From: Halictus rubicundus
Taxonomy: Eukaryota; Arthropoda; Insecta; Hymenoptera; Halictidae
Direction of reading: 5' to 3'
Length of the DNA: 64,000 bases
Assembly (NCBI RefSeq): GCF_050948215.1
Contig: NC_135155.1
Location: 10,310,001 to 10,374,000 of the forward strand
In this document: one piece after another, positions 12,973 through 24,766 of the stretch
Layout: every line of letters begins with the position of its first letter
How positions within the stretch are numbered: position 1 is the first letter of the stretch
Program-made: the position numbers and the translations under genes
Notes under the pieces: model-generated
What the model was told of the DNA's origin: nothing
Seen by the model: only the letters and a program-made list of their open reading frames with translations
The model's database searches: none

Positions 12973-15730
12973 AACTGCACCAAAAGCAGGAAAAAAGTAT
13001 AATCTGTACTAAAGTTACGGCCGATTGAATAAAAAGGCAATCTCACTTATTTGCACATCCAATAAATAAGGAAAAAGATAAATTCGATTTTTTTTTTGCA
13101 CCGTTAGAGTAGTCCATCCCCCGAACAACCCTCGCTGAAGTACAATAGTCCGCATCGAAGTAAGAACAATCACGTATCGACGCTTCTACAGCTTCCTGGA
13201 AGGTAGTGCTCTGCGAGGTCGGAAGTAGAGCGTTAGGAGAATGATGTGCTCGGCGAGATCCGGGGGGGGGGATGAAAAATAAGCCCGGAGGGTTCGGGGT
13301 ACAAAATGGCTCATTGGCCACGCGTTCGCCTAACTACGTTACTCGTGGCGAAGCCATTTCTTCTCGCTCGCAGCCTCGATCGAGCCCTCGAACGCCGGGG
13401 CGCGGAATTGCGGGTGGATATCGCCGGCGTCAGTCTGGCAGAACCGAGCTGAAAAAGGAATTTCGGAAAAAAAAAAGAATAGGAGATCGACGACGGCCAG
13501 GCTGAAGAAATATCCGAGCGGCCCTTAGCCGCGGGCCTGCGAAATCGAATACTGCCCCGCGAAATTGAAACAGGAAATTCGACGCGATTCGTTGCCGCTT
13601 TGTTGCCGTGGCTGGCTCCGAATTTTATTTTCGCCCCCTCGGCCGGACACTGATCTCGTTGGCCGCGATACACCGTGTATTGCTAGAGAAACGACCCGAA
13701 GAAAGTGAGCTGGCCGACCGTGCAGAAGGAAGTCGCATAGTTTTAGGTTCTCGCTCTGTTTCACTCGTGATCGAATGCAAGGACTTTCAACGATCACAAC
13801 GAACAATAACGAGACTAATAAAAACGCGAAGTCGCGAGGGGTCGGAGAGTGCAAGTGAAACGATCGCGACTGACGAAGAATGATCCCGAATCCGGAAATT
13901 CAAAAAATTATGCGATTTTGTTTCTGCTGCCCAAAGATACTAAATATTTTTTTCCAATTATATGAACAATCGATAAATGTTTTACCAGACGAAAATTCTC
14001 GTTAAAAAGATCAACTTTTGTCTGGAAACTTGTTTCCTCTCCCTCATAGTTTGCGAGTTGTATCGCAAGATTGAAAAATAGCTGAAGGGTCGTTTCAAGG
14101 GTCGACTTCAACCCCTTAAAGTGAGTTTGGGCAGCCAAAAAAAATTGCATAATACATACTTACATGTGCACTGCATATCGCCAGGGTTTCATAATTTTTT
14201 GAATTTCCGTATCGTTCCTTGCGAGTGTAAAAACTGAGTGAGACTAATACTTGAATGACCTTGAACAACCTTGAAACACCAACATAAATGCTTAGATCGA
14301 TCAACCCGCCACTCTAGACAAAGATGACGTCCGTCGGAGGACAGTCCCTTGAAATGGAATAAATTTTCTTTGACACACGGAGATCCTGTATCGATACAGA
14401 AATGTGCGTGGAGAAATGGTAGAGTAGCCATTGAGAACGCGAATGTATACAATGTCCAGGCTCGCGCGCGGGACCTTGAAGGAGAATCCGGCAGAAAAAA
14501 GTTTGGAAGATTGAAAACATAGGGAGGAGGACGCTGTACGGAGGTATTCGGTCGGAGGAAAACAACGAGCGCCGCTAGCAATGACGTATCAGCCCGTCTT
14601 CAAGGATAAGCCCCACGGTCACGTTTAAATTCACCACGCACACACACACGCACACACCGTGTATCGCAAATCGGCCGGAAATGATCGCGACGTTCCGCCA
14701 GACGTTGCCCCGGAGCTAGAGAACAAAGTGGGCCATCGCGAGCGGTAAACTCCGTAGTTCCGAAGAGACTAAAATATTTTTCTTATAAAAGCACTTCCGT
14801 GTCGGGATAAGAGAATTTTTAACGCTCGATGAAGAAGTAAATATGGGTCAAACCTGTAGGGGCCGAGTTCGACAGAGTAATTCATTTTATTTCTGCTTAA
14901 TTTTGTAATGGGGTATGCTTATGCAATATAATTTTAATACAATTTATATCTTCGTGTTTAGCGTTTATAATTTCTAGAATAAGTTCTTGGAATATTGGAA
15001 AGAAAAATTGGTAACAAAGTCTTCTATTCCATTCGTATTTTCACCGCGCAAAAACCGTGAGAAAAGCATTGTTAAGTACATTTACTTATCCAAGTAGGAG
15101 AACACCACAAGACAGTCACAAAGAGCGAGGCTTACGATAAAATCGCATAACAAAGCCAACAGAAGAGTAACGCGGAGGCTAAAAATGTCGGTTGAAATGA
15201 AAACTCTGCAAACGGCTGTCATCGTTTCCTTAATCTCGCGGCTCAAAATTACATGATTTAATTACTGCGTGCCCGTTCACGCGCATCGAAATTGTTCGTC
15301 GCTCACGTCGCGAATTACCTCTGCAATCACCATCATTTAGCGAACATTCGAACTATAAATTCCGTTGCAGCCTCGCGAGGCCGAAACATGATCGATTAGA
15401 GCGGTCGATCAAAGTGCTTTATGGCCACTGTGGTTCGCCGTTCTCGATTCAAGTTCTAATTGTACCTGTAAATCACAATAGAGGTAACATGGGACAATAA
15501 GACAAGATTTTCAGGGCCCGATTTCCAGTGTTTTGGCCGGGACTGTCGCAGACACACAAACAGAAAATTCGACAACCATTACTGAATTTTACGCACAGCC
15601 AATCATGAAAAAATGGAGCTGTGGTAGACACAATGCAACTAGAATCGGATAGAACACACTAAAATTTTAAGATCGCACATTTTATGCACAAGTGAATAGG
15701 ATTCACATCATTTTCAGCATATTGGACGTA
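12973..15730. other. Noncoding stretch
   Basis: A GC-rich patch with a ten-G run (13262-13271) spans about 13100-13870. At 14251-14275 CCTTGA motifs cluster, including TGACCTTGA at 14256-14264. A CA-rich tract lies near 14640. No gene is recognised. Confidence 0.45.
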
Positions 15731-15938
15731 TTAACCTATTTGCATCATTATATATACGCTCAATTTTCCTGGTCACTAACACCGGAGCATATATATATAC
15801 GCTCAATTTATTTCTTCGTATAATGCTGAAATATGAAGTTCTTTTACTTGTAGTCATTTTTGTACTTAAATATAATAAAAAAAAAGTTTGGTGATGAAGG
15901 GCTTCTTTTCATATTTCCTTATGATGCAAATGGGTTAA
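15731..15938. mobile_element. TTAA-flanked MITE, family E
   Basis: The left end TTAACCTATTTGCATCAT and right end ATGATGCAAATGGGTTAA are inverted copies with one mismatch in 18. TTAA bounds both sides, so it is piggyBac-type. Near the left end the phrase ATATATACGCTCAATTT occurs twice, about 50 bp apart. It is the only copy seen here and has no coding capacity. Confidence 0.8.
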
Positions 15939-16030
15939 GACTACTACGGACGTATTAGAACTACGTTTAACTCTTTCAATATTATTGACACCTAAAGACG
16001 TTTTGAAATTTTGCTTCTGACATACTGTTC

Positions 16031-16044
16031 GCGCCTATAGGCGC
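16031..16044. repeat. Perfect palindrome GCGCCTATAGGCGC
   Basis: This is a 14-base perfect palindrome inside AT-rich DNA, flanked 40-50 bases away by inverted CACCTA/TAGGTG motifs. It may be the core of a decayed hairpin-bearing MITE. Confidence 0.6.
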
Positions 16045-16293
16045 TCACTTCACGTTGATAAAAATCAACTGAAGGCACATATAGGTGTCAGGCGTATTTT
16101 ATTCTTGTTATCAATGGTTGAGACGAACTTTAAATCAGTGTGGGTGAAACTTCATCTTGGCGATCCAGAAATTTTTACTTTTTTCTATATAATCCTGTAA
16201 ATCTTGACGAGAAAATGCCAAAAATCGAAGTTTTAAGACGAGGAATTCGCTGGTTCAGAAGTTTGCGTGTTTAAAGTTGAGCGATTTGAACAC

Positions 16294-16312
16294 GTTAAGC
16301 GCGGAGCTTAAC
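16294..16312. repeat. Hairpin GTTAAGC / GCTTAAC
   Basis: A perfect 7-bp inverted repeat encloses a 5-base loop. The function is unknown. Confidence 0.55.
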
Positions 16313-17424
16313 AATTAACAAATTTTGTCGTTCATTGCGTAGGTTGTGCTCGAATATCTACCGTACGCCGCGCAGGGTATCAAGCGAAAGCGTTAAAGTT
16401 GCGAGCAAGCGTAGCGGGATGTTCGACAGTGCGAAATTCGGCATGCGAATTTCGGTATTTGAGGACGCAGCAAATTCCTATCGACGTCTACGGGGATCGT
16501 TCGAGCGTTGGTAGGGTCTCATAGAGCCCGCCCAGATCGAAATTCCTGAAGTATGTAGAACGAACCGTCGGGGATTCGGCATCGGTAGCGTGCAGCGGCC
16601 ACAAAGAGAAGCCTTGGTACACAATGCGCGCGAGTGGCCGCGGGTATAATCAAACGGGAGAGGGCCCACTCGAGCGGCGATCTTCCTTTATCGAGTATTA
16701 ACCAGGAATCCGTGGAACGGACGGTCGTCTTTGTCTATTCCGTTGGAATAATATCGATGCCCGTTCAATTGCGCCCTGGCCGCGGTGTAACAATAAAAAG
16801 GATGTATCGTCCGGGGTAATCGTAACGAACGAGGGCAATTAACTCACCGGGGTGGGAGAGGGAGGGGGGGTCTGCTGAGACAGCGGATGATTCGAGACCG
16901 CCTGGAAACGCGGCCGACCACCATCGACGCTCGAGGAAACTGCAGCGCAGTTATCGGGAACAGGATTATTCGGGAGTTCTGATTACGTAGCCTCCGAGTC
17001 TTCCGCCCCGTTCCTGGTCTAAATGTAATTAGCTGTCGACCACGAAAATTATCTCGGCCTCGGGAATCGCGACGTGCAAGCCCCCGACTGCCAGCAAACG
17101 TATGGTTGTTAACCCTGGCCCTCTGTCTCATCGACGCCGCGTCACGAAATAATTAGTACACCAATGTCCCGGTATATGTGACACAGATGTGCACGATATT
17201 TTTGAAAATTTTATCCCCATCCTCGAGAGGTGTATTATTTTCTTTTGAGGAATCCAGAATCTCCGACAAGTGTATCATGATACGTAACAATGATAAAACT
17301 TTCTTTTTTGTTTTTAATTATTTCGTTGTGAAACGTTTGACAACATGTCTGTCACGTTATTCTGATTAAAATTACTCGAAACATGACACAATTCGGAGCA
17401 CATTTGATTGATTAATCGACGATT

Positions 17425-17588
17425 TAGTAAATTCTCGATTATCCGAAAAGACTTCTCCAATGTCCGAATATGTACTTCACATGAGTTCAGTCGAAAGCGA
17501 TGTATATACAAGCATTGTAAAAATTAGTAATGATTTCAGTGTAGCTCACGTACGCCTGATTAGTTCGGATAATCGAGGTTCCACTCTA
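17425..17588. mobile_element. pogo/Tigger-like MITE
   Basis: The right end, read in reverse, is TAGAGTGGAACCTCGATTAT, followed by CCGAACTAATCAG. That closely resembles the well-known pogo/Tigger terminus that starts CAGTGGAACCTCGATTATCC. The left end carries the inverted ATTCTCGATTATCCGAA with mutated first bases. It is 164 bp with no transposase frame. Confidence 0.65.
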
Positions 17589-19159
17589 TCGTGGATTGAA
17601 CAAGTAAATACGATCGAAATTGTGTCGTGTTTGATATCATTTTAATCAGAAAAACGTCACCGATATGTTGGTAAATGTTCGGTAAATTTTACCGTTAGAT
17701 TAATATTAGGTTAATAGTGCTATTATTAGTTCCGGGTCTGAATCAATGTCCAACAGTCATTAAACCGCTTGTCTTGGCAGGACCTCCGGGAGAACAACCA
17801 AAACTTTTTAATTGATGAATATTTTTAAACAACAAATTTATGAGAAAGAAAGGTGAATGTAAAAAATGTATGTATATAGTAACTAGACTGCGAATTCGAT
17901 GCATTTATGACAAAAATGAGAGTTTGGAGACACCAGCGTATTATTTTCAATTTGCTGTAATTAGTAAAGAAAGAACGAAGTTTTTTTTTGCTTGGTATAC
18001 GATGCCAAACCTTTGGCAGCTACTTAACAATTGCGTATCGCACGCGTAGCGAGCGAGATACGGGAACACGTAGCGATTCTTGAGCTTTACGCAACGAAGC
18101 CGCACGAAACGAGCATCCGACAACGCGTACCTCATATTTTATCGGAATGGGAGTATAATTAGTTGGAATAACCGAAGATATAGCGGTACCATTACGCGAG
18201 CAGCGCAATAAATGTAAATCAGGCGACCGCGGAACCGGCAATAATTCCCGGTCCAAAAACAGTGGCGCGTCAACCGGCTCTCTATTATCATCCTGCTGGC
18301 TCAGGGAAAGGATATAAAGCTCCAAGTGCCCGGAAATAATCGCTAGACGTGTCTGTGGTTAAACGCAACACTCTTGTCAGGCACTTGGGACAATTGAACC
18401 GCAGCACGCAGACATACAAGGCGTCTCTGCGTATCTATGATAAGTCTTTAGGCTCTCCTGAATTTACAAGTAAGGGAGCACGCTATCGCGAATTCTATTT
18501 TCCCTACTAAATTTACCGTGTGTATATTCTTCGACTCTGAAATATCGCCCCACTGAATTCCCGAACGAATTTCTGGCTGATTTCGAAATGAAATCTGTAA
18601 CGAAAGATATAGAATTTAATTAAGTAAAGTATTCACTCGGTTAGAGACAAGCGGACTGCAAATCATTGTGCAAAATAAACATTTTTCTGAGTCATTATTT
18701 TTTGACAATAAAACTGCATCTGAACAAGGAACATTTGAATTGAAACGCTCAATTGCGCGCGATGCGAGGAAAAACATCTCATTCTGCCTAATTCAATTAA
18801 GACGGTAATTTCGAGAGCTCATCAAGAGCGACGTCTAATACCATAAAGAGACCGGCGACTGTAGTCTCTTGGAAATGTTCGAGGCAAGACGCGCGTCCTC
18901 GGTGTGTTCCGACGTTTCCGTCAAGCCGGAGCTCACTAAAGGCGGAAAAGTTTTATATCAAACTATGGCCTGATTAAGTTTCGCTGAACGACGCACATTC
19001 TCATCTCGACGGAAATCTCCTTAAGCCCGTTGTACAATTGCGAACTACACTCCAGACGAGAATTGTTGCCACTAAATTGAAGCGTATCGCTGTTTAAAGA
19101 CTCGAACAAATTCCGAATTTCGCTCTTTGCTACTCTTAACCATTACAATCCCGGTCATG
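17589..19159. other. Noncoding stretch
   Basis: It is mostly AT-rich with a GC-richer patch near 18020-18330. TATAAAG at 18313 lacks an initiator at the right distance. No repeats or genes are recognised. Confidence 0.45.
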
Positions 19160-19715
19160 TCAGCACTAAACAGGTATACTTCTTGTTCCTACCATGGTCA
19201 AAATGGTCGGTCCTAAAAAAAGTTATTGTTGATACATTAGACAATAGTCAATTTGTTGCAGAATGGATTAGTAGATGAACAACTTCCATAAAATGACGAC
19301 ACAAATTTATTTTCATATAATTTCAATTATACAAAAAATACTGCGATGCTCTCTCCTCGATTTACAAAATTGTACTGTGTCGTCCACCTTTGCGGTTTGG
19401 GTGCATTTGCCATGAAACAGTATTATCAACCAGGCACGTGCGTAACTTGATAGCGTCTCATTCAATTAGGCGACTCATATTATCTCGTGCGGTCAAACTG
19501 ACGGGTCGCGGTACGTAGGACAAGATACATATATTTTTTAGGAAAAAAAAAAATAAAAGGAGAAATAAATACTAAAAAATACATTGTATACATACTTTAA
19601 GAAAAGTCGTAAAGATAAATAGCGGTGTGATAATGTTGTATGTACGAAATTGTACGCAGAAAAGGTCAATTTGACCAAAGGTCAATTTGACATACCGTGG
19701 TAGGTTTAGTGTTAA
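19160..19715. mobile_element. B-related TTAA element, long or composite
   Basis: The right end (CCGTGGTAGGTTTAGTGTTAA) is a subfamily B terminus, and the left end has CACTAAAC followed by CCTACCATGGTCAAAATGG. At 556 bp it is more than twice the usual B length. A second terminus-like stretch (CGGTCAAACTGACGGG) lies inside near 19492, and GGTCAATTTGACC near 19667 is partly duplicated. It may be two elements, one inside or beside the other, or a longer parental form. No long open frame is visible. Confidence 0.55.
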
Positions 19716-22211
19716 ATTGCATCGCTCGTATATTAGAACCGATATGGAATGCTACTTTCACGTCATTTTCCAGTATAACTGACCCGACGAATTATATTTC
19801 GATATCAAACTCTTAAATGTAATTTTCGGTTTAATTGATCTATTTGGAAACAGTGGGTCATGTATACCAATCTGTATCTGTCACAGGTCACTCCTTACGG
19901 TGACATTTTACAATACATTTAAAGGTTCGTGAAATGTTAAAGTGGTTTGCGGTAGATTGATGGCCATGTTTGGTATTCATAGGTTAAGGCGTTATTATGA
20001 CGAATAACTTCATATCTAAACTTAACAAATTGTCGTCGGGACACGGATAAATCCGTTTTTTTTTTTTAGACTGGTGGCGGTTTGCAGGACCAGAAAAAAT
20101 CCGTTTCTCATTGTTTGCTGGCGGAAGTCGTATCTTTTAACGACGGGTTATGCTACCATCGACTTTATGACAGTTCCACAACACACATACTTGTTACATT
20201 GACGGACTACTTTTATTATTTATAGCGTTATTTTAAAGCGATTTCTAAAAATGTCTAATTTCTTACGCGGCGGCTAAAATATCGCCCGCGTCAGACTCAA
20301 GGTCGCGAGCGAAATGTCCCGCAAACAATGTGTTAAGATTTTATTTTTGTAGGGGGTTATCGTACCCAGAAAATTTGGCTAAAAACGTGACAGGACTAGT
20401 AGTGAGAATACGTTCATACAACAGGCGTTCACATATTGAATGTTTACGTAATGGGGGTTCACAAAATGGGCTTTTCCATAGTATGCGTGCACATAGCGGA
20501 CGGTCACACAACGGGCGCTCAAGTAACGGACACTGGGGGTGACATGTTCGTTCACAATTGAAATTGTTAAAGGTTCCATTAAAGAATCTTCAGCCATGGC
20601 CCATGGACTTTTGAAAATCATGAAATAATCGCCGGTAGGTAAAGCACTAAAATCGCACGAAGCTTAAAGCTGAGATCTTCGGAGCCCTGCAACGCACCCC
20701 AGACCAATCAGCGACGCGGCGTCTCGCAGAAGAGGGCTGCGGCTTGTTCGAAAAACTGGGAGCGTGGAGGATGATAGCGAAGCCAATTCCCCGGTGCGAT
20801 TTCTCGGCCGTTATCTCGCCTCGTCCCGGCGTTTTCGGGTGAAAGGCGACGGTCGTACGCGTGATCTGGTTGATTTCCTCCGCAGACGCATTCCGGGGAT
20901 CGCGATCGGTCCCGCAAAAGAGGGAGGAATCATTTGCGTGGGCGGTCGAGAGCAGGACCGGTTCGCCGGTGACATTCGTTTCTTTTGTCGTCTGGCCGCA
21001 TTCACGAGGGGAACGGGCCGGGATGACACCGGGGAAAGACGGAAGACGCTCCGCGGCGTCCTCGGCCGCCAGGTTCGAGATCCTCGCCGGAGGTTTCGCC
21101 GCTTTATACCAGGCACAATGCAATGGGCATCGTTATGGCCGAGCACCACCATAAAGACTAGCGTCACCCGCGGCACAAAGCGCGCTATTTTCCCACCCCC
21201 CAACCTGCACCCCCACCCCCCGCATAACCAACCGTGGCCACGTTTTTTTTAGCCGCGCAACGTGCACCCTCGCGCGCACTCTATTCGACGGTAATGGCTT
21301 CTATCGCATACTTACTGCACCTCCTTCTCGTCCAGCTCGTCGACAGAACGGCCTCCGAGTGTCCCCCTTGCCAAGTTACTTCTCTCCTGCTACATCATGC
21401 TACATCCGGTTTTTCTTTTTTTGGCAACCCAAGCAAGAACGGAGCAGATAAGTCAGTCAGCTCCCTTCACAGCGACTGCTTGTCCGCTGCGAATTCACAA
21501 AGAATTTTACGTCTTCGTCTTTTCGATGCCACACTGACCAACATTCCCTTCGCCCGAAAGGGTACGGACACCCGGTTTGTTCGGACCCTTCTTCAGCCCT
21601 CGATTTCGAATTCTCAGCCCTCCGTTCGAAGCCGGTGTCATGGAAAGTGACACTTCAGCGCGCTCATTCCCAGTAGCATTCGCGCCGTTATTTTTATTCG
21701 GACGCGCGAAGTTTTCGAACGATACGTCTCGCGACTGGAAGAGGCTTCCGGTGTTCCGTCTGCTGATAGAGTTTGAATATTTGAACGGGAACGGTATTAC
21801 AGATGGAGGGTGCGATGAATTCGTTATGAGAAAAGACGCAGGTGCAACAGGAAACACCGAGATTCTGGGAAGGGGAGATATGTGAGTGACGTAGGTGCAT
21901 TTGAGTTATGCACAGTTGTTGCGCCAGTTTCCTGTGCTCTGGAAATGCTACTTAACTTCTTGTGGGTCACTGGTACACACGCTGAGATATTATGACGTGT
22001 TTTCAGCATGACATCTTGAATGGACATTGACGGATGCTTCGATTGCTAGAATCGAAAGTGTAATTACTGTTGTACGAAAAAGATAAAATACAAATACAAT
22101 TTTGCTAGAGAGAGAGAGAGTTTACTATTTACTGTTACAGGTAAATTGATTGCAAATATAAAGAAATGTAAAGCATTTTCGAAATTACTGTAATCTGAAT
22201 GTTATTATAAA
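19716..22211. other. Noncoding, with minisatellite and GC island
   Basis: AT-rich to about 20280, then a degenerate minisatellite, then a GC-rich island at about 20640-21300. In that island frames of up to 162 codons are open on both strands at once, with Arg-rich text and no domain. A GA repeat lies at 22107-22120. Confidence 0.45.
20411..20536. repeat. Degenerate minisatellite, unit about 15-17 bp
   Basis: Variants of CGTTCACATAACGGG recur about eight times (CGTTCATACAACAGG, GTGCACATAGCGGA, GGTCACACAACGGG and others). The units differ by point changes and small indels, which suggests an old array. Confidence 0.55.
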
Positions 22212-22363
22212 TAGGGTAGGGGACCCAAAAAAGAGATATATAACACATATATATTCACTGATTTTAATGAAAAAAATTTAATATTCATTATGCTTTAAAA
22301 GTGAGTATAATTAATATAGGCACAGTAATTGGCAACTCCACAGTAATTGTGCCCCTTACCCTA
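22212..22363. mobile_element. TA-flanked MITE with GGGTA termini
   Basis: The left end TAGGGTAGGGGACC and right end GTGCCCCTTACCCTA are imperfect inverted repeats next to TA. CACAGTAATTG is repeated twice near the right end. It is 152 bp, AT-rich inside and without coding capacity. The superfamily is uncertain; a TA target would suit Tc1/mariner. Confidence 0.65.
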
Positions 22364-23366
22364 GCTAAGCAAGAACACTTCTGCGGCACCTAGAGCGAAG
22401 TTTGAAATTGACGGAATCGAGTTCCGTAAATCTAGAGCTAATCAGATCGGGGAGATGGCTCATTTTGCGAATTGCAGCCCGAAGACAAGTGGAAGATCAC
22501 CGACAAACGACGGATCGGTCTGTTAGCGACTACGGATCCATTAATCGCGCTCTCGTTCTGGCCAGCATCGGCGGAACCTGCGCCAAGTCGACAGCACCGG
22601 GCGAGGATAGAGAACCGAAGGAGATGGGAAATGTAGCAATTGCCGACGTATAAACTCACTGGCTCGGCGCTTTTATGAGTCTAATATAAAGAAACGACCT
22701 TGGTCAACTATCTGCCAACAGCTAGACGATGTTTCATGAACTCCTGTCACGACAGCATAACATAATCCCTTTTTCCCGCGCTTCCTTCGTTCCTCCCGTT
22801 AACTTTCTTCAGCTTCTTCCGACCCGTATTTTATTTCCTCGTACACGAGTCTTTTTATAGATCTCTTTTTTTTCAATGCCACCGGTGGTTACACTTTACC
22901 TCGACATTGTTACACTAAACTTGCGCCGGAAGTCACGTTTGATTCATGTTTATTGCGGCGGTTGGCATTTTCCTCTTCGCGATGCGCTCTCTCTTTCGTT
23001 ACAGTGGACGCATAAAAGACAAAATGACGTTTATTTATTCGATGTGTAAGGTCGTAAATTAAATTTCTGCATTGTTCTCAAAGCATTCATTGTTGCGAAA
23101 AAAGACGTAAAACAGTTTTCGGTCAACTGCACACTCTTTCAACTAACCTTCCCATTTAACTACCAGGATTGCAATTCTTCACTCAACAGAATAAAACAGG
23201 ATAAAAAGTGGTACGACGATTGCAACAGGAAGAAGCAATATTTACTATTTTCTTCCTATAGGAATGTCCTCAAAATTCTACACATCGTGAAATAAAACAA
23301 TTCTTCTACCTTGTCGAAAAGAATTCTAGTCGCTTGGTAAAACACTATTAAAAAATGTACCGCATT
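22364..23366. other. Noncoding stretch
   Basis: Mixed composition with short chance frames only. No repeats, RNA genes or convincing regulatory clusters are seen. Confidence 0.45.
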
Positions 23367-23783
23367 TTAACACTAGGTTTACGGGAACCGTGAAAATGAC
23401 GGAGTCCAATATTTATAATTTACGAATATTAAGATTGTAAAGATGCATCCATAGGTACATATTATTAACACTAAACCTTCCGAGTCTAAAAAGTAACTGA
23501 TGCATGTTATAAAATTGACGAGATTAAATTTATTTGGATTTTTTGCGGTTCGTATTACAATACATGCTCTACTGAATATTTAATCATTTCCCACGAAAGT
23601 ATCTTTATAATTTCAGTACTTGTAAAATAAGAAATTTGGAACCGGTCATTTTGACCGGTGGTGGTAGGTTAGGTTTAGTGTTACAAAAGTGGCTACGAAT
23701 TTTGATCGATACATTCATGTTATTTTTTGTATAAAGTAATGTAAAAATTTGCGATTTTTAGTGCTCCGTAAGCCTAGCGTTAA
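23367..23783 (+). mobile_element. piggyBac-like MITE, subfamily A, split by a B insertion
   Basis: The outer ends are TTAACACTAGGTTTACGG and CCGTAAGCCTAGCGTTAA. The body follows the A copy at 1818 as far as CATATTATTAA, is interrupted, then resumes at AAAAGTGGCTA. Removing the insert leaves about 200 bp, close to the normal A length. The order shows that A was resident before B arrived. Confidence 0.85.
23465..23684 (-). mobile_element. piggyBac-like MITE, subfamily B, nested in A
   Basis: The left end is TTAACACTAAACC and the right end is GGTTTAGTGTTA, followed by C in place of the last A of TTAA. The palindrome CCGGTCATTTTGACCGG lies just inside the right end. It sits at a TTAA site within the subfamily A element. 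Its middle (GCGGTTCGTATTACAATACATGC) matches the B copy at 51181 closely, so the two are a recent sub-group. Confidence 0.85.
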
Positions 23784-24556
23784 AGGATGTATCATTGGCT
23801 CGCTGTATAGTTACAACGACTGTAAATCACGGTGCAACGCAAACCATAAATTTCAAGCCATCAAACAGGCGGTTCGCACGGAACAGTATCCTCCGGACGA
23901 TGGTCAAATCGCTGAAGCTAGAGCGCGAGAGGGCGCGAATTAGAAAAACACCGGATTGATCGAAAAAGAAACGCAGAATTCCGGTGCGGCAACGTCCGCG
24001 TTCCAATCACGGGCCAGACAGGGAACGCAGTCACTGATATACACGCATGAAATACGATATTCAGGTAGTTTCGGTGCGGACCCGTTCGGCTGCACCGGGA
24101 TCCCCCCGGTAAGCCGTGTGTCGCGGCCGAGATTTCGCGTAACAGCGCGGAAATATAACACCTTCATCGCCCGGTGACGCGGTAATACTTGCAGTGTAAC
24201 GTTTACCCATATTTCAGGCTCGAGCGCATTGAATGCAGTTACAGGCCGGAACACCGCGTGAACGCGGGTTTATTCGACGATGTAAATCTTCGGGAATCCT
24301 CGAAGAATATGCGGGGTTTCTGCTCGATTCATTTCGAGGGTTACGGAGACGTAGTGCGCCGCCGGCCCCGCCGCATTTTTCTCCGTGCCCGCGGTACGAA
24401 GCCGTTCGTGGAATTGTCATACTTTCGCGCACGTAACGCGCGACCGGCGAAAATCAATTTCCCGGGCCTACTCTTTGAGAAGTATCGACCGCGACTGGAT
24501 TATCTTTCGCAGATTCGGTGGACGGAACGAAATTCAGATTTTTTTGTTCATTATAT
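23784..24556. other. Noncoding GC-richer stretch
   Basis: Short overlapping frames occupy both strands, as expected from composition. No domain, repeat or RNA gene is recognised. Confidence 0.45.
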
Positions 24557-24766
24557 TTAACACGTTGACTGCCATGTCGTCCATATATGGGTGACGGAAT
24601 TATTTGCCCAGGTTTGAAAATAAACTTTTGTGTTAATATACTCATTGTACCAAATTTCCAGAGGACTGCTGAATATCATACATTTAATTTATTTCAATTT
24701 TTATTTCATTAAATAACTTTGATTGTGGAATTTTTGAGGTTTCTGGTTTGGCAGTCAAAGTGTTAA
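24557..24766 (+). mobile_element. TTAA-flanked MITE, family C, full copy
   Basis: The left end TTAACACGTTGACTGCCA and right end TGGCAGTCAAAGTGTTAA are inverted repeats with two mismatches in 18. TTAA bounds both sides. Just inside the left end is a short hairpin motif (CCATATATGG). An internal TTAA at about 24634 is the very site used by the B element nested in the other C copy at 51127. There is no coding capacity. Confidence 0.85.

Larger units (their letters stand above)
15939..17424. other. Noncoding stretch with palindromes
   Basis: It contains a perfect 14-bp palindrome (16031-16044) and a 7-bp-stem hairpin (16294-16312). Inverted TTGACACCTA/TAGGTGTCA motifs at 15984 and 16083 may be a decayed TTAA element. 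GC-rich DNA follows at about 16380-17130. No gene is recognised. Confidence 0.45.

Noticed and set aside
20647..21252. Overlapping frames of 158-162 codons on both strands
   Set aside because: All frames are open because the island is GC-rich; the text is Arg-rich and random-looking.
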